Shown: one piece after another, positions 15,602-24,241 of the stretch
How the letters are laid out: each line of letters starts with the position of its first letter
How positions within the stretch are numbered: the stretch's first letter is position 1
Source of the DNA: a virus
IMG/VR virus record: IMGVR_UViG_3300025889_000466
Coordinates: 1-34,207 of that record
Reading direction: 5' to 3' (one strand)
Length of the DNA: 34,207 nt
Notes under the pieces: model-generated
Database searches by the model: none
What the model was told of the DNA's origin: nothing
Seen by the model: the letters and a program-made list of their open reading frames with translations, nothing else
Position numbers and translations under genes: made by a program

Positions 15602-17494
15602 ATGCCTTTACAGAAACTCTTACTAAAGCCCGGGGTAAACAGGGAAAACACCCGCTATACAAGTGAAGGTGGTTGGTATGAGTGCGACAAAATCCGTTTC
15701 CGGCAAGGTACACCAGAGAAGATAGGCGGTTGGACGCAGCAGTCTGACTATCGTTTTTTGGGTACATGTCGCGGACTATTAAACTGGGTTACCTTAGATG
15801 GTACGGATTTGATGGGCGTAGGTACAAACTTAAAGTACTACGTCGAACGCGGCACCGTTTTCAATGATATAACCCCGATTCGTCTCACAACAACAGCGGG
15901 TGATGTTACCTTTACCGCTGTTAGCGGTTCTGCGACTATTACTGTTACAGACACCGACCACGACGCGATAGTCAATGATTTTGTTACCTTTAGTGGCGCC
16001 GTCAGCCTTGGTGGGAATATTACCGCCGACGTGCTAAATAAGGAATATCAGGTTGTTAGTGTAGTGGATGCCAATACCTACACGATTACGGCAACCGCTA
16101 CTGCAAATGCTTCTGATACGGGTAACGGCGGCGCTTCAGTGGTCGGGGCGTACCAAGTCAATACCGGCCCTGCTGCACAGTTGCCCCTGACAGGTTGGGG
16201 TGCTGGCACTTGGGGTTTTGGGGCTTGGGGGGACACTTTTGGTTTAGGCTCTTTGCGTATCTGGAACCACGCTAATTTTGGTGAAGACCTAATCTACGGC
16301 CCACGCGGTGGTGGTATCTATTACTGGGATAAAACCTCCGGAGTGTCTACCAGAGGCGTGGCGTTAGCAGATTTGGCCGGTGCCTCAGACGCGCCCACTT
16401 TCCAAAACAACATTATTGTTTCTGACGTATCTAGATTTGTCTTGTGCTTTGGGGTAAACCCTATAACTGATACAACGGAAATAGACCCCATGCTGATTCG
16501 CTGGTCGGATCAGGAAGATGCCGGTAACTGGACACCCTCCGTTACAAACCAAGCAGGGGATTTGAGGTTATCTACAGGTAACGAGATCGTTGCTGCCCGC
16601 CAGCAGCGCCAAGAGATATTGGTTTGGACAGACGCGGCGCTTTATTCGTTGCAGTATCTTGGACCGCCGTATGTCTGGGGAGCGCAGTCTCTTGGGGAAA
16701 ACATTTCTATCATTGGCCCCAACGCCATAGCCACTGCGGCAAACGTGACGTACTGGATGGGCAACGGTAAGTTTTATCGGTACGATGGTCGTGTTCAGAC
16801 CATGCGTTGTGACCTACGTCAGTTTATTTTCCAAAACCCCGACAACGATTTGACCATAGACCTTTCGCAAAATCAGCAAGTGTATGCCAGCACGGTTGAG
16901 GCGTTTAACGAGGTATGGTGGTTCTACTGCTCCAATGGCAGGCCGTCGGTTGATTCGCCAGACCGGTACGTTGTATATAACTACGCCGAAGATATTTGGT
17001 ACTACGGTAGCTTAGAGCGTACTGCTTGGCTTGACACCAAGATTAGGGATACCCCCTTTGCTACATACGCTAACCGCCTAGTCCAGCACGAGGTTGGTGT
17101 TGATGATGACTCCACTGGCACACCAGCGGCTATCAATGCCTACATAACTTCTACCGAGATAGACATAGGCGACGGTCATAACTTTGCCTTTATTTATCGC
17201 GTCTTGCCAGATGTGACTTTCCGTGGTTCAACCACCGCCTCTCCAACCGCAGTTATGACGCTACAGCCTATGCAGAACTCGGGTTCTGGGTATAACAATC
17301 CAGCTTCCGTGGCGGGTAGTGCGTCTGCGTCTATAGTGCGTACTGCCACAGTGCCGATTGAAGAGTTTACGGGTCAGGTGTATACCCGTGTACGGGGCCG
17401 TCAGATTTCACTAAAGATGGAGTCTACCGGGTTGGGAACTACGTGGCAGCTTGGTGCGCCTCGCATTGACATTAAACCTGATGGGCGACGCTAA
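15602..17494 (+). CDS. Nozzle/DNA-stabilisation-like tail protein (630 aa)
   Basis: The N-terminus (LQKLLLKPGVNRENTRYTSE, then GGWYECDKIRFRQGTPEKIG) is a pattern I recognise from many podovirus-like genomes. The rest is beta-rich and WG/Gly-rich (LLNWVTLDGTDLMGVGTNLK, QLPLTGWGAGTWGFGAWGD, LGSLRIWNHANFGEDLIYGP, SLGENISIIGPNAIATAANV), as in propeller-like tail proteins. Size and role compare with P22 gp10 or SU10 nozzle proteins, which close the tail channel. The sequence match is by pattern only. An insertion at residues about 95-180 with Thr/Val-rich strands (SGSATITVTDTDHDAIV) may be an Ig-like domain. It overlaps the next gene in TAATG. Confidence 0.65.
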   Translation: MPLQKLLLKPGVNRENTRYTSEGGWYECDKIRFRQGTPEKIGGWTQQSDYRFLGTCRGLLNWVTLDGTDLMGVGTNLKYYVERGTVFNDITPIRLTTTAGDVTFTAVSGSATITVTDTDHDAIVNDFVTFSGAVSLGGNITADVLNKEYQVVSVVDANTYTITATATANASDTGNGGASVVGAYQVNTGPAAQLPLTGWGAGTWGFGAWGDTFGLGSLRIWNHANFGEDLIYGPRGGGIYYWDKTSGVSTRGVALADLAGASDAPTFQNNIIVSDVSRFVLCFGVNPITDTTEIDPMLIRWSDQEDAGNWTPSVTNQAGDLRLSTGNEIVAARQQRQEILVWTDAALYSLQYLGPPYVWGAQSLGENISIIGPNAIATAANVTYWMGNGKFYRYDGRVQTMRCDLRQFIFQNPDNDLTIDLSQNQQVYASTVEAFNEVWWFYCSNGRPSVDSPDRYVVYNYAEDIWYYGSLERTAWLDTKIRDTPFATYANRLVQHEVGVDDDSTGTPAAINAYITSTEIDIGDGHNFAFIYRVLPDVTFRGSTTASPTAVMTLQPMQNSGSGYNNPASVAGSASASIVRTATVPIEEFTGQVYTRVRGRQISLKMESTGLGTTWQLGAPRIDIKPDGRR

Positions 17495-18630
17495 TGGCTA
17501 ATGTCATTACAGCTAACGACGAGCTTAATAGGGTTACTGTACCCCGTCTTATTTCAGCTCCCGTTGCATGGGACCCGCAGTTTCAAGAACAGTACAGCAA
17601 TGTGCTACGTCTGTACTTTAATCAACTCAACAACATTCTAGGTCAGTTAGAGTGGAATAAGCCTATCGCTTATTTAGATTTCGATACTACTGGCACTGTT
17701 GCCCCCCATCAGACCGGGCGCTTAGATTGGGATTCTGACGACGCTACCCTTGAACTCGATATGGAGTATGGGGTTGTCCAGCAAATTGGGCAGGAGACCT
17801 ACGCTCGGGTGCAGAACAACACAGGGGTAACGATCCCCAACGGCACGGTAGTCGGTTTTGCGGGGGCGTCAGATAACGCTCTAAAGGTCGCTCCCTACCT
17901 CGCTGATGGCTCACAGCCCTCCCTGTATATCTTAGGGGTTATGACGCACGACTTGCCTGATACTGGTGAGCGCGGATACTGCACGGTTTGGGGCTTTGTT
18001 CGAGACATAAATACCAGCGCTTTCTCTCAGGGCGATATTTTGTATGCGTCTCCTACCGTGGCAGGGGCATTTACGAACGTCAAGCCGACTGCGCCAAACA
18101 ACGTGATCCCTCTTGCTGCGGTGATTAAAGTCGGTACGACGGATGGGATTATCTTTGTTCGCCCCACCATTGAGCAGCAGAAAAACTACGGCACGTTTAA
18201 TCGAGCAAGTAACTACGTTGCTGCCGCAGCAAATACTGCCTATGCGGTGCCGTTTACGTCAACGGCTGTTAGTAATGGGGTGAGCATTGGTACGCCAACC
18301 TCCCGGATCGTTGTCTCGCAGTCGGGGTACTACGACATCTCATGTACGCTGCAATACACCAGCACCAACTCTTCTCAAAAAGATGGATATACATGGATTC
18401 GCAAGAACGGGGTAGACATCCCCCAGTCGTCACGCATAACTACTCTAGCCCTTAACGGCGGGTATCGACCAGTCTTCATATCAGAGGCAATATCTCTTGC
18501 AGCGAATGACTACATTGAGATCATGTTTGCGACTACGGATACCGCTTTGAGTATAGTTGCGGCGCCTGCCACTGCGTTTGCTCCCGGCTCTCCAGCGGCA
18601 AACTTGATCGTTACACAGGTTCAGCAATGA
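17494..18630 (+). CDS. Tail fibre/receptor-binding protein with C1q-like jelly roll (378 aa)
   Basis: Begins in TAATG after the nozzle-like gene. The N-terminal part (VPRLISAPVAWDPQFQEQYS, then NVLRLYFNQLNNIL) is helical and likely the virion anchor. Residues about 100-225 form a beta-rich shaft module (ARVQNNTGVTIPNGTVVGFA, then AFSQGDILYASPTVAGAF). Residues about 237-378 look like a C1q/TNF-type jelly roll (AYAVPFTSTAVSNGVSIG, then VVSQSGYYDISCTLQY, YTWIRKNGVDIPQS, LAANDYIEIMFATTDT). Such trimeric heads are common at phage fibre tips and bind receptors. Ligand unknown. Confidence 0.75.
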   Translation: MANVITANDELNRVTVPRLISAPVAWDPQFQEQYSNVLRLYFNQLNNILGQLEWNKPIAYLDFDTTGTVAPHQTGRLDWDSDDATLELDMEYGVVQQIGQETYARVQNNTGVTIPNGTVVGFAGASDNALKVAPYLADGSQPSLYILGVMTHDLPDTGERGYCTVWGFVRDINTSAFSQGDILYASPTVAGAFTNVKPTAPNNVIPLAAVIKVGTTDGIIFVRPTIEQQKNYGTFNRASNYVAAAANTAYAVPFTSTAVSNGVSIGTPTSRIVVSQSGYYDISCTLQYTSTNSSQKDGYTWIRKNGVDIPQSSRITTLALNGGYRPVFISEAISLAANDYIEIMFATTDTALSIVAAPATAFAPGSPAANLIVTQVQQ

Positions 18631-18645
18631 CTTCCCATTTATCCC

Positions 18646-18674
18646 TTGACAGACTAAAATAAAAGCACTATGAA
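18646..18674 (+). promoter_or_regulatory. Possible sigma70-type promoter
   Basis: In the 39-base gap after the jelly-roll fibre, TTGACA (18646-18651, full consensus) and TATGAA (18669-18674) are spaced by 17 bases. The -10 box overlaps the start codon region of the 635-residue gene (ATG 18670 and 18676), so a transcript would begin near 18681, inside the coding sequence. It could serve the downstream giant genes by a later start such as ATG 18733, or be chance. Not tested. Confidence 0.35.
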
Positions 18675-20577
18675 CATGAGCCTACACCCCATTGCGGAAG
18701 CTGTTCGGTCACAAGGCCGAAACGGTGATTCCATGCTCGTTCACATGACCCCCGGCGAGGTAGCTGCGCTCCAGCGCATGGCCGAAGCAAACGGTGGGTC
18801 TCTTTCCATTAACCCCGAAACCGGTCAGCCCGAGGCGTTTTTCCTAGCCGCCTTGTTGCCAGCCCTTGCTGGCGCTGCTATGCCGAGTATCGCCGCAGCT
18901 ACTGGAATTGCTGCTTTAGCCAACCCCCTTACTTCTAGTCTGTTGATTGGTGGTTTGACAGGCGCGCTGACTGGGGATATGAAGCAAGGTCTAATGGCTG
19001 GCCTTGGCGCCTACGGTGGCTTTGGTCTTGGTGAATCTTTGACTGGTGCCGCAACGGCTGCTCCCGCCGCCGCTCAAGCTACTCAAGCTGCTAGTGTTGC
19101 TCAAGCGAATCAAGTTGCTAATGCTGCTCAGGCTGCTCAGGCTGCTCAGGCTACTCAGGCTGCTCAGGCCGCTCAGGCTACTCAAGCCGCTCAGGCTACT
19201 GCTGACCTCGCTGCCAAAACAGCCATGCCTGAAGTACAAGGCGCACTTAAACAATTAGGTCTTCCGCAGCCAGCCCTAACTGCCCCCCAAGTCGCTCCTT
19301 TCGGTACTCCTGTTCCTCCTCCCGTAGCTGCGGCTACTCCAGTTCCCCCTCCCGTTGTTGCTTCGCAGTACGCTACTCAGGCCGCTCAAGGTATTTCGCA
19401 AGTCCCACCCCCTTCAATTGCTGCTTCGCAGTACGCTACTCAGGTTCCTCCGGTTCCTCCGGTAACCGGCTTTGATCGCTTTGCCCAAGGCATTGAAACA
19501 ATGGGTCAGGGGGCTAAAAATATATACGACACCAAAGGTGGTATCGGGAAGTTCCTTGGCGAGAATATTGCTAACGTTACTATGGCTTCAGCCCCTTTGA
19601 TGGCTGCTGAAGACGGTGACATACCAAGAGACAACCTGCAGTACTACTATCCAGACTTTAAACGTCTGCCCGGTGGCGGGGTCTATTACGGTAAACGTGC
19701 AGAACGGCGTGTAGCGAAGGGGGGCAGCATCCCCGGTTATCAATATGGTGGAATCCCAGCTATGGTACCTCGTGGGGTCGAAGGCCCACAGGAGCCGCAA
19801 GAACCACAGGCTACAGCAAATCAGCGTGGTATTGCACGGGCGTTGCCGACTGCGTTAGGTCTAGCTGGAATGAATCCGCTGGGCGCTACGATTGCTGGAG
19901 TTGCAACTACATTAGCTCTTGAGCGTAATAATCCAGCATTGGCTCAAAGTATTAGTGGAGGTATCGTCCCTGCAATGATGGGCGGGTATCAAGACCCGGC
20001 ACCGGTAATCAACATGAACGACATGCGTGCAGTGTCCCCCGGTGGACCCGGACAGGCCCCTGTAATCACAAGTGGTTCTGGTGGTTCCGGTGGTTTTGCG
20101 CCTTCTAACCAAAACGACGTATCGTCTGGTGGTGGGTACGGTACGTTTGGCGATGGCGCCTCTATGGCTACTGGCGGTATTGCTTCTATGAGCTACAAAC
20201 GCGGTGGTTTGAAAGAGGACTCGTTTGTTGTCCCCGCCGACGTGCTCGCAGCTTTGGGTAACGGCAGTAATGATGCCGGGTTGATGGCCTTAAATAAGAT
20301 GTTGGCTAAAGCTGGCGCCCCACGTGCTGAGAAGATTGATGGCCCCGGGGACGGTATGAGTGACTCTATCCCCACTTCTATTGAAGGGCGTCAACCGGCT
20401 CGCGTAGCCAAAGACGAGGCTTATGTCCCAACCGAGGCAGTTCGCCGACTGGGTGGCGGCAACGTTAAGAAAGGCGCTAAGAAGCTGTATGACTTAATGG
20501 CCCGTGTGCGTAAAGCTGCTCATGGAGATGATAAGCAGCAGCGTAGGGTAAACCCCGATAAACTGGCACGTGCCTAA
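18670..20577 (+). CDS. Internal virion-like protein with Ala/Gln repeats (635 aa)
   Basis: The start is ATG 18670 or 18676; neither has a clear ribosome site. The N-terminus (SMLVHMTPGEVAALQRMAEA, then GGSLSINPETGQPEAF) is a module I recognise from virion-associated phage proteins. A Gly/Ala-rich hydrophobic stretch follows (LLPALAGAAMPSIAAATGIA). Residues about 135-178 are Ala-Gln-Ala repeats, and Pro-rich VPPP repeats with ASQYATQ come after. A GG motif (KGGSIPGYQYGG) and two related C-terminal segments (SFVVPADVLAALGNGS and EAYVPTEAVRRLGGGN) end it. It probably resides inside the capsid and may be ejected. Function unknown. Confidence 0.65.
   Translation: MNMSLHPIAEAVRSQGRNGDSMLVHMTPGEVAALQRMAEANGGSLSINPETGQPEAFFLAALLPALAGAAMPSIAAATGIAALANPLTSSLLIGGLTGALTGDMKQGLMAGLGAYGGFGLGESLTGAATAAPAAAQATQAASVAQANQVANAAQAAQAAQATQAAQAAQATQAAQATADLAAKTAMPEVQGALKQLGLPQPALTAPQVAPFGTPVPPPVAAATPVPPPVVASQYATQAAQGISQVPPPSIAASQYATQVPPVPPVTGFDRFAQGIETMGQGAKNIYDTKGGIGKFLGENIANVTMASAPLMAAEDGDIPRDNLQYYYPDFKRLPGGGVYYGKRAERRVAKGGSIPGYQYGGIPAMVPRGVEGPQEPQEPQATANQRGIARALPTALGLAGMNPLGATIAGVATTLALERNNPALAQSISGGIVPAMMGGYQDPAPVINMNDMRAVSPGGPGQAPVITSGSGGSGGFAPSNQNDVSSGGGYGTFGDGASMATGGIASMSYKRGGLKEDSFVVPADVLAALGNGSNDAGLMALNKMLAKAGAPRAEKIDGPGDGMSDSIPTSIEGRQPARVAKDEAYVPTEAVRRLGGGNVKKGAKKLYDLMARVRKAAHGDDKQQRRVNPDKLARA
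19072..19203 (+). repeat. Ala-Gln-Ala coding tandem repeat
   Basis: About fourteen GCT-CA(A/G)-GCT units (period 9 bases with variants in ACT) code for AQAAQAAQATQ-type sequence inside the 635-residue gene. The complement reads as a Ser-Leu-rich shadow frame. Such near-perfect short repeats slip easily, so copy number may vary between related phages. Confidence 0.8.
19359..19443 (+). repeat. Direct repeat, 22 bases, spaced 63 bases
   Basis: A 22-base segment at 19359-19380 recurs exactly at 19422-19443, 63 bases later, with the surrounding Pro-rich sequence also similar. It codes for ASQYATQ in both copies. It is a duplicated 21-residue unit within the 635-residue protein, not an attachment site. 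Confidence 0.75.
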
Positions 20578-20582
20578 AAAGC

Positions 20583-21041
20583 ATGCAGTATGAAGGTAAA
20601 TTAGAGTGGTTTGGGGGCAATCAAGATGCGCTCAATATGTACCGCATGTTTGTTGACCTATCGCACACATGGGACGACCTTGTTGATAAAGACAAAGACG
20701 TATCAGAAGATGCTATCAATTACGCATTTGCTATAGCCTTGGTCTATTTACCAGCAAACCCTTTCTACCAAAAAATACAAAGTCAGATACTGCCGATGTG
20801 GCTAACTGTCATAAGTGCGTATCAGACAGCAAACAAGTTTGAAAAAGAAAAAGACGAACACGGGTTAGAAATTGCACATACACTTAGATACGCCGCTGGT
20901 AACATAGTAGCGTACGCTGTTCACGTGTGTGTAGGCCAAGAAGAAGCTAAGAAGTATCTGCCCGAAGTATGGAAATCTATTGTTGTAGAGCGGTTCGACA
21001 ATTACCGCATGGAGCACACAAATGGTAATGCTTGCGAATAA
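20583..21041 (+). CDS. Helical phage protein of unknown function (152 aa)
   Basis: ATG 20583 follows the preceding stop by 5 bases without a clear ribosome site. The protein is all-helical, with several Trp and Asp residues (NQDALNMYRMFVDLSHTWDD, then LVDKDKDVSEDAINYAF, LVYLPANPFYQKIQSQILPM, YQTANKFEKEKDEHGLEIA, HTLRYAAGNIVAYAVHVCVG, LPEVWKSIVVERFDNYRMEH). I recall close relatives as hypotheticals near internal virion protein genes in environmental phages. It is small and soluble, between two very large virion-type proteins, and could be their chaperone, which is inference. Its end overlaps the next gene by 20 bases. Confidence 0.7.
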   Translation: MQYEGKLEWFGGNQDALNMYRMFVDLSHTWDDLVDKDKDVSEDAINYAFAIALVYLPANPFYQKIQSQILPMWLTVISAYQTANKFEKEKDEHGLEIAHTLRYAAGNIVAYAVHVCVGQEEAKKYLPEVWKSIVVERFDNYRMEHTNGNACE

Positions 21042-24000
21042 ATTTAACGGTTACTCTCCTGACGGTCGGCGCCTTTACAACATTGGTGGCGGTGGTGGTG
21101 GTGGGTCGTCAACTCAAGTAGTTGATGTACCTGACTGGGTAAAACCTTACGCTAAGGATGTTCTGGCAAGGTCAGCAGCAATGACAATGCCGGGGGAAGA
21201 AGGGGTTTCTGAAGCGCCAAAATACGGAGGTCAACGCGTTGCCGGGCTACAGCCTCTTGGGGTTATGGCTAAAGAAGCCGGTGCTGCTATGCGTTATTCC
21301 CCTCAATTAGACACTGCCACTAATATGGCTCAGCGAGCGGGGGAGATGGGGCTAGGTGCTGGTGAAGCCTATAACCAAATGATGTTGCCGGTTGTCCGAG
21401 ATAGATTATTTGGTGCTGGTAATGCCTATAACCAAGCCGCTGCTGGAGATATATCGTCTTTACGCGGTACTGGTGCAGCCTACGAACGAAAAGCTGCCCC
21501 AGATATATCGTCTTTACGCGGTGCTGGCGCTGCGTACGACAGGGCTTTGGCTCCTGATATTTCCACTGCCCGTGGAACTGGTGCGGATGTACAACGAAGA
21601 ATTGACCCCGCGCTTGAGGAGTCTTTGAGGGCCGGTAGAGCGTATCAAGCAATGGCTACTGACCCTAGCCAGATGGCTGCGTACATGTCTCCGTACATGC
21701 AAAATGTAGTTGACATTGAGAAACGCGAAGCGCAACGCCAAGCCGATATAGCCGCTACTGGTCGTGGTGCACAGGCTGCGCGTGCTGGAGCTTTTGGTGG
21801 TAGCCGTCAAGCAATTATGGAGGCCGAAGCCGGGCGTAATCTTCAGCAGCAGATGGCTGACATCCAAGCTCGTGGCGGTCAGCAAGCATTCCAAGCAGCG
21901 CAACAAGCGCAACAGTTTGGCTCTGAACTTGGTTTACGTGGTTTGGGACAAGGTTTGCAAGCGCAGCAAGCAGCGTCTCAGTTGGGTCTCAGCGGACTGC
22001 AACAAGCTATCCAAGCGCAACAATACGGCCAAGACTTGGGTCTTCGTGGCACTCAAGCCGCTTTGCAAGGAACTCAGTTCGGTTCCGATTTGGGTCTTCG
22101 TGGCACTCAAGCCGCTTTGCAAGGAATTCAGTTCGGTGCCGATTTGGGTCTTCGTGGTGCTCAGGCTGGGGTACAAGCTGCTCAGTTTGGTGCCGATTTG
22201 GGTCTGAGAGGCGCTCAACTGGGTTCACAAGCTGCTCAGGGTCTAGGCCAACTCGGCGCTACTCAGTTTGGTCAGCAGAAAGACATTATTGATATCCAAC
22301 GTCAACTCGGTAAAGACGAGCAAGCGCTTGAGCAGGCTCGGATGGACGTTGCGTATCAAGACTGGGTGGACGCACAAAAGTACCCGTACCAACAGCTTGG
22401 CTTCATGGCCGACATGATGCGTGGTGTGCCGGTTGGTCAAACAGCTACAACAATTGGGCCGTCAGCAAGTCCTTTATCTCAATTACTTGGCGCTGCTGGT
22501 ACAGCTTATTACGGGTCTAGTATTTTTGGTCGCGCGGCAGGCGGTTCAGTTCCCGGCTACGCTGAGGGTGGTGGCATTTCTAGCTTAAACCCCGTCCAGC
22601 GTGACGTTGCACTTGAAGGCATGGGTGACGCGCAAATGCAGGGGCTTATGGGTCTTGCTGATATTTCCCAGCTTGCCAAGCTGCAGGTAGCAGAGAAACT
22701 GCAACAGAACGCACAAATTCGTAAAGCCGCCGAAATGGCTCAGGCTGGACAACAGCCGCAACCACAAGCTACTGTGGCGGAAGAAGCCTTGATGCAGATG
22801 GGCCTTGGCGGCTTAGACGTACCCGAAGATATGGTTTCTGCCGCAGGTGGCGGCATCATGCGTTTTGCCGACGGGCCAGATAACGAAGACGAGCAAGAAG
22901 GTGTTCGGGCCAAAGAAGGTGATGTGCTGACCGAAAGCCAACGTGCGGAGTTGCAAACTCGTCCGGGCGTTAAATTTGACACAGTGCCACCTCAAACACC
23001 TACGCAAGAAATGCGGGACGAAGCCGCTTTATATAGTGCGGAAAGAGCCGGTAAAGCACCGGGGGTAGACTACGGTCGCCCAACTTATACATCGAGCGCT
23101 GCTCCTGCGTTTGTTGCCCCCTACAGCGCTGAAGACTACATGGCTATGCGGAAAGAGGCTATCGCGCCCGGTCAAGCTATGGAGATGGAAGCCCTTGCAG
23201 ACCAAGAAAGGGCAGATAGTGCGTTTATACAAAGCCTGAAAGAGGCGGAAGCAGGTCGTGAAAGAGCCGTAAAAGAGGCTGGTGAGTACGGAGTAGAACG
23301 AGAAAAGCGTGCTAAAGAACGCCTAGAAGGTATGGACAAAAAACGAGAAGATGCAAAACTCTCGTTTATCCGCGACGTTAGCGTTGGGTTACTGACTTCG
23401 CCGACTGGCAGTTTCCTTAGCGACTTAGGTATAGCTGTTGGTAAGAGCGGTAAGTCTTATGATGCCGCAATTGAGCGTATTGATAACGCTAAAGAGAAAC
23501 TCCAAGACGCAATCGACACCATCATGGACCAGCGTCGCGGCGATAAGATTACCAACGCTAAAGATAAGGCAGCAGCCGCAGGTAAACTGGCCGAAGCGCA
23601 AAAAGGTTTGGCTAATACGCTTGCCGGTAAGAAAGGTAAGCTCGGCGAAATTAGCAAAGCAGATGCTATGGATGCTGTTAAACAAGCCACAACTATCTCC
23701 ATGACAACTGCCGAACGTCAACACGCCGCTGCATTGTCTACATACGAGCAACAACAAGCTGCTGCGCGAGAAGCTGCAAGACCAGAGAGCCGCGATGTAA
23801 TGCAGGCTCGTATTACTAAGATGCTGGCTGATTCCAATCCGGCTGTTCGGGCGCGAGGCCAGATGCTGCTAAAGAACTTAGAAAAAGTAACCGAAGCGGG
23901 TACTTACAGAACAGCCCCGGGGGCTGTTACTCCAGCGGTTAACTTAAGAACGGTTGGCGGCATATACGACCAAGTGCGTGAAGAAGCGAATAAGTTGACT

Positions 24001-24240
24001 GGCCCAACCGCGAAGTTGTTGAAGGGTAAATCCCCAGTGGAAAAAGATCAGTGGATTCAAGACGAAGTCGAAAGGCGATATGATGCTTTAATGCAGAATG
24101 TTGGCGGTGCTCCTACTGGCGGCGGTGCTGGTGCTGTACCACAGCAGGCTATTGACGCTTTAAAGCAGAACCCATCCCTAGCCGCTCAATTTGATGCAAA
24201 ATATGGAGCAGGTGCCTCGGCAAAATACTTAGGGAAGTGA
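21022..24240 (+). CDS. Large internal virion-like protein with 18-residue repeats (1072 aa)
   Basis: ATG 21022 has GGAG about 7 bases upstream. The N-terminus has a polyglycine run (IGGGGGGGSS). Helical Ala/Gln repeats with 18-residue period occur at residues about 143-198 and 303-412 (LGLRGTQAALQGIQFGAD type). A motif MSPYMQNVVDIEKREAQRQA separates them. Later parts contain GG motifs (AAGGSVPGYAEGGG, then AGGGIMRFADG), a charged coiled coil (about 720-900) and a C-terminal module (LKQNPSLAAQFDAKYGAGAS). This is the build of phage internal/ejection proteins with tape-measure-like rods. It ends 1 base before the giant gene. No enzyme motif seen. Confidence 0.7.
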   Translation: MVMLANKFNGYSPDGRRLYNIGGGGGGGSSTQVVDVPDWVKPYAKDVLARSAAMTMPGEEGVSEAPKYGGQRVAGLQPLGVMAKEAGAAMRYSPQLDTATNMAQRAGEMGLGAGEAYNQMMLPVVRDRLFGAGNAYNQAAAGDISSLRGTGAAYERKAAPDISSLRGAGAAYDRALAPDISTARGTGADVQRRIDPALEESLRAGRAYQAMATDPSQMAAYMSPYMQNVVDIEKREAQRQADIAATGRGAQAARAGAFGGSRQAIMEAEAGRNLQQQMADIQARGGQQAFQAAQQAQQFGSELGLRGLGQGLQAQQAASQLGLSGLQQAIQAQQYGQDLGLRGTQAALQGTQFGSDLGLRGTQAALQGIQFGADLGLRGAQAGVQAAQFGADLGLRGAQLGSQAAQGLGQLGATQFGQQKDIIDIQRQLGKDEQALEQARMDVAYQDWVDAQKYPYQQLGFMADMMRGVPVGQTATTIGPSASPLSQLLGAAGTAYYGSSIFGRAAGGSVPGYAEGGGISSLNPVQRDVALEGMGDAQMQGLMGLADISQLAKLQVAEKLQQNAQIRKAAEMAQAGQQPQPQATVAEEALMQMGLGGLDVPEDMVSAAGGGIMRFADGPDNEDEQEGVRAKEGDVLTESQRAELQTRPGVKFDTVPPQTPTQEMRDEAALYSAERAGKAPGVDYGRPTYTSSAAPAFVAPYSAEDYMAMRKEAIAPGQAMEMEALADQERADSAFIQSLKEAEAGRERAVKEAGEYGVEREKRAKERLEGMDKKREDAKLSFIRDVSVGLLTSPTGSFLSDLGIAVGKSGKSYDAAIERIDNAKEKLQDAIDTIMDQRRGDKITNAKDKAAAAGKLAEAQKGLANTLAGKKGKLGEISKADAMDAVKQATTISMTTAERQHAAALSTYEQQQAAAREAARPESRDVMQARITKMLADSNPAVRARGQMLLKNLEKVTEAGTYRTAPGAVTPAVNLRTVGGIYDQVREEANKLTGPTAKLLKGKSPVEKDQWIQDEVERRYDALMQNVGGAPTGGGAGAVPQQAIDALKQNPSLAAQFDAKYGAGASAKYLGK
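21448..21610 (+). repeat. 54-base tandem repeat, N-terminal array
   Basis: Units starting at 21448, 21502 and 21556 (exactly 54 bases apart) each code for DISSLRGTGAAYERK-type sequence of 18 residues. The first two copies are nearly identical in bases and the third is diverged. They lie within the 1072-residue gene. Confidence 0.8.
21928..22251 (+). repeat. 54-base tandem repeat, six copies
   Basis: LGLRG- or LGLSG-coding units start at 21928, 21982, 22036, 22090, 22144 and 22198, exactly 54 bases apart; a degenerate seventh starts at 22252. The copies at 22036 and 22090 are almost identical, which points to recent duplication. Each gives 18 residues, five turns of an alpha helix, so the array should form a regular helical rod. 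Confidence 0.85.
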
Positions 24241-24241
24241 C

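Noticed and set aside
18991-19254. Ser-Leu repeat protein on the - strand
   Set aside because: It is the complement of the Ala-Gln repeat of the 635-residue gene.
20583-21041. HTWDDLVDKD as an isoprenoid-synthase-like acidic motif
   Set aside because: Only one Asp-rich segment, the protein is too short and lies among virion genes. No second motif is seen.
21928-22251. Regular repeats as a CRISPR array
   Set aside because: The repeats are contiguous, in frame, without unique spacers, and code for a helical repeat.
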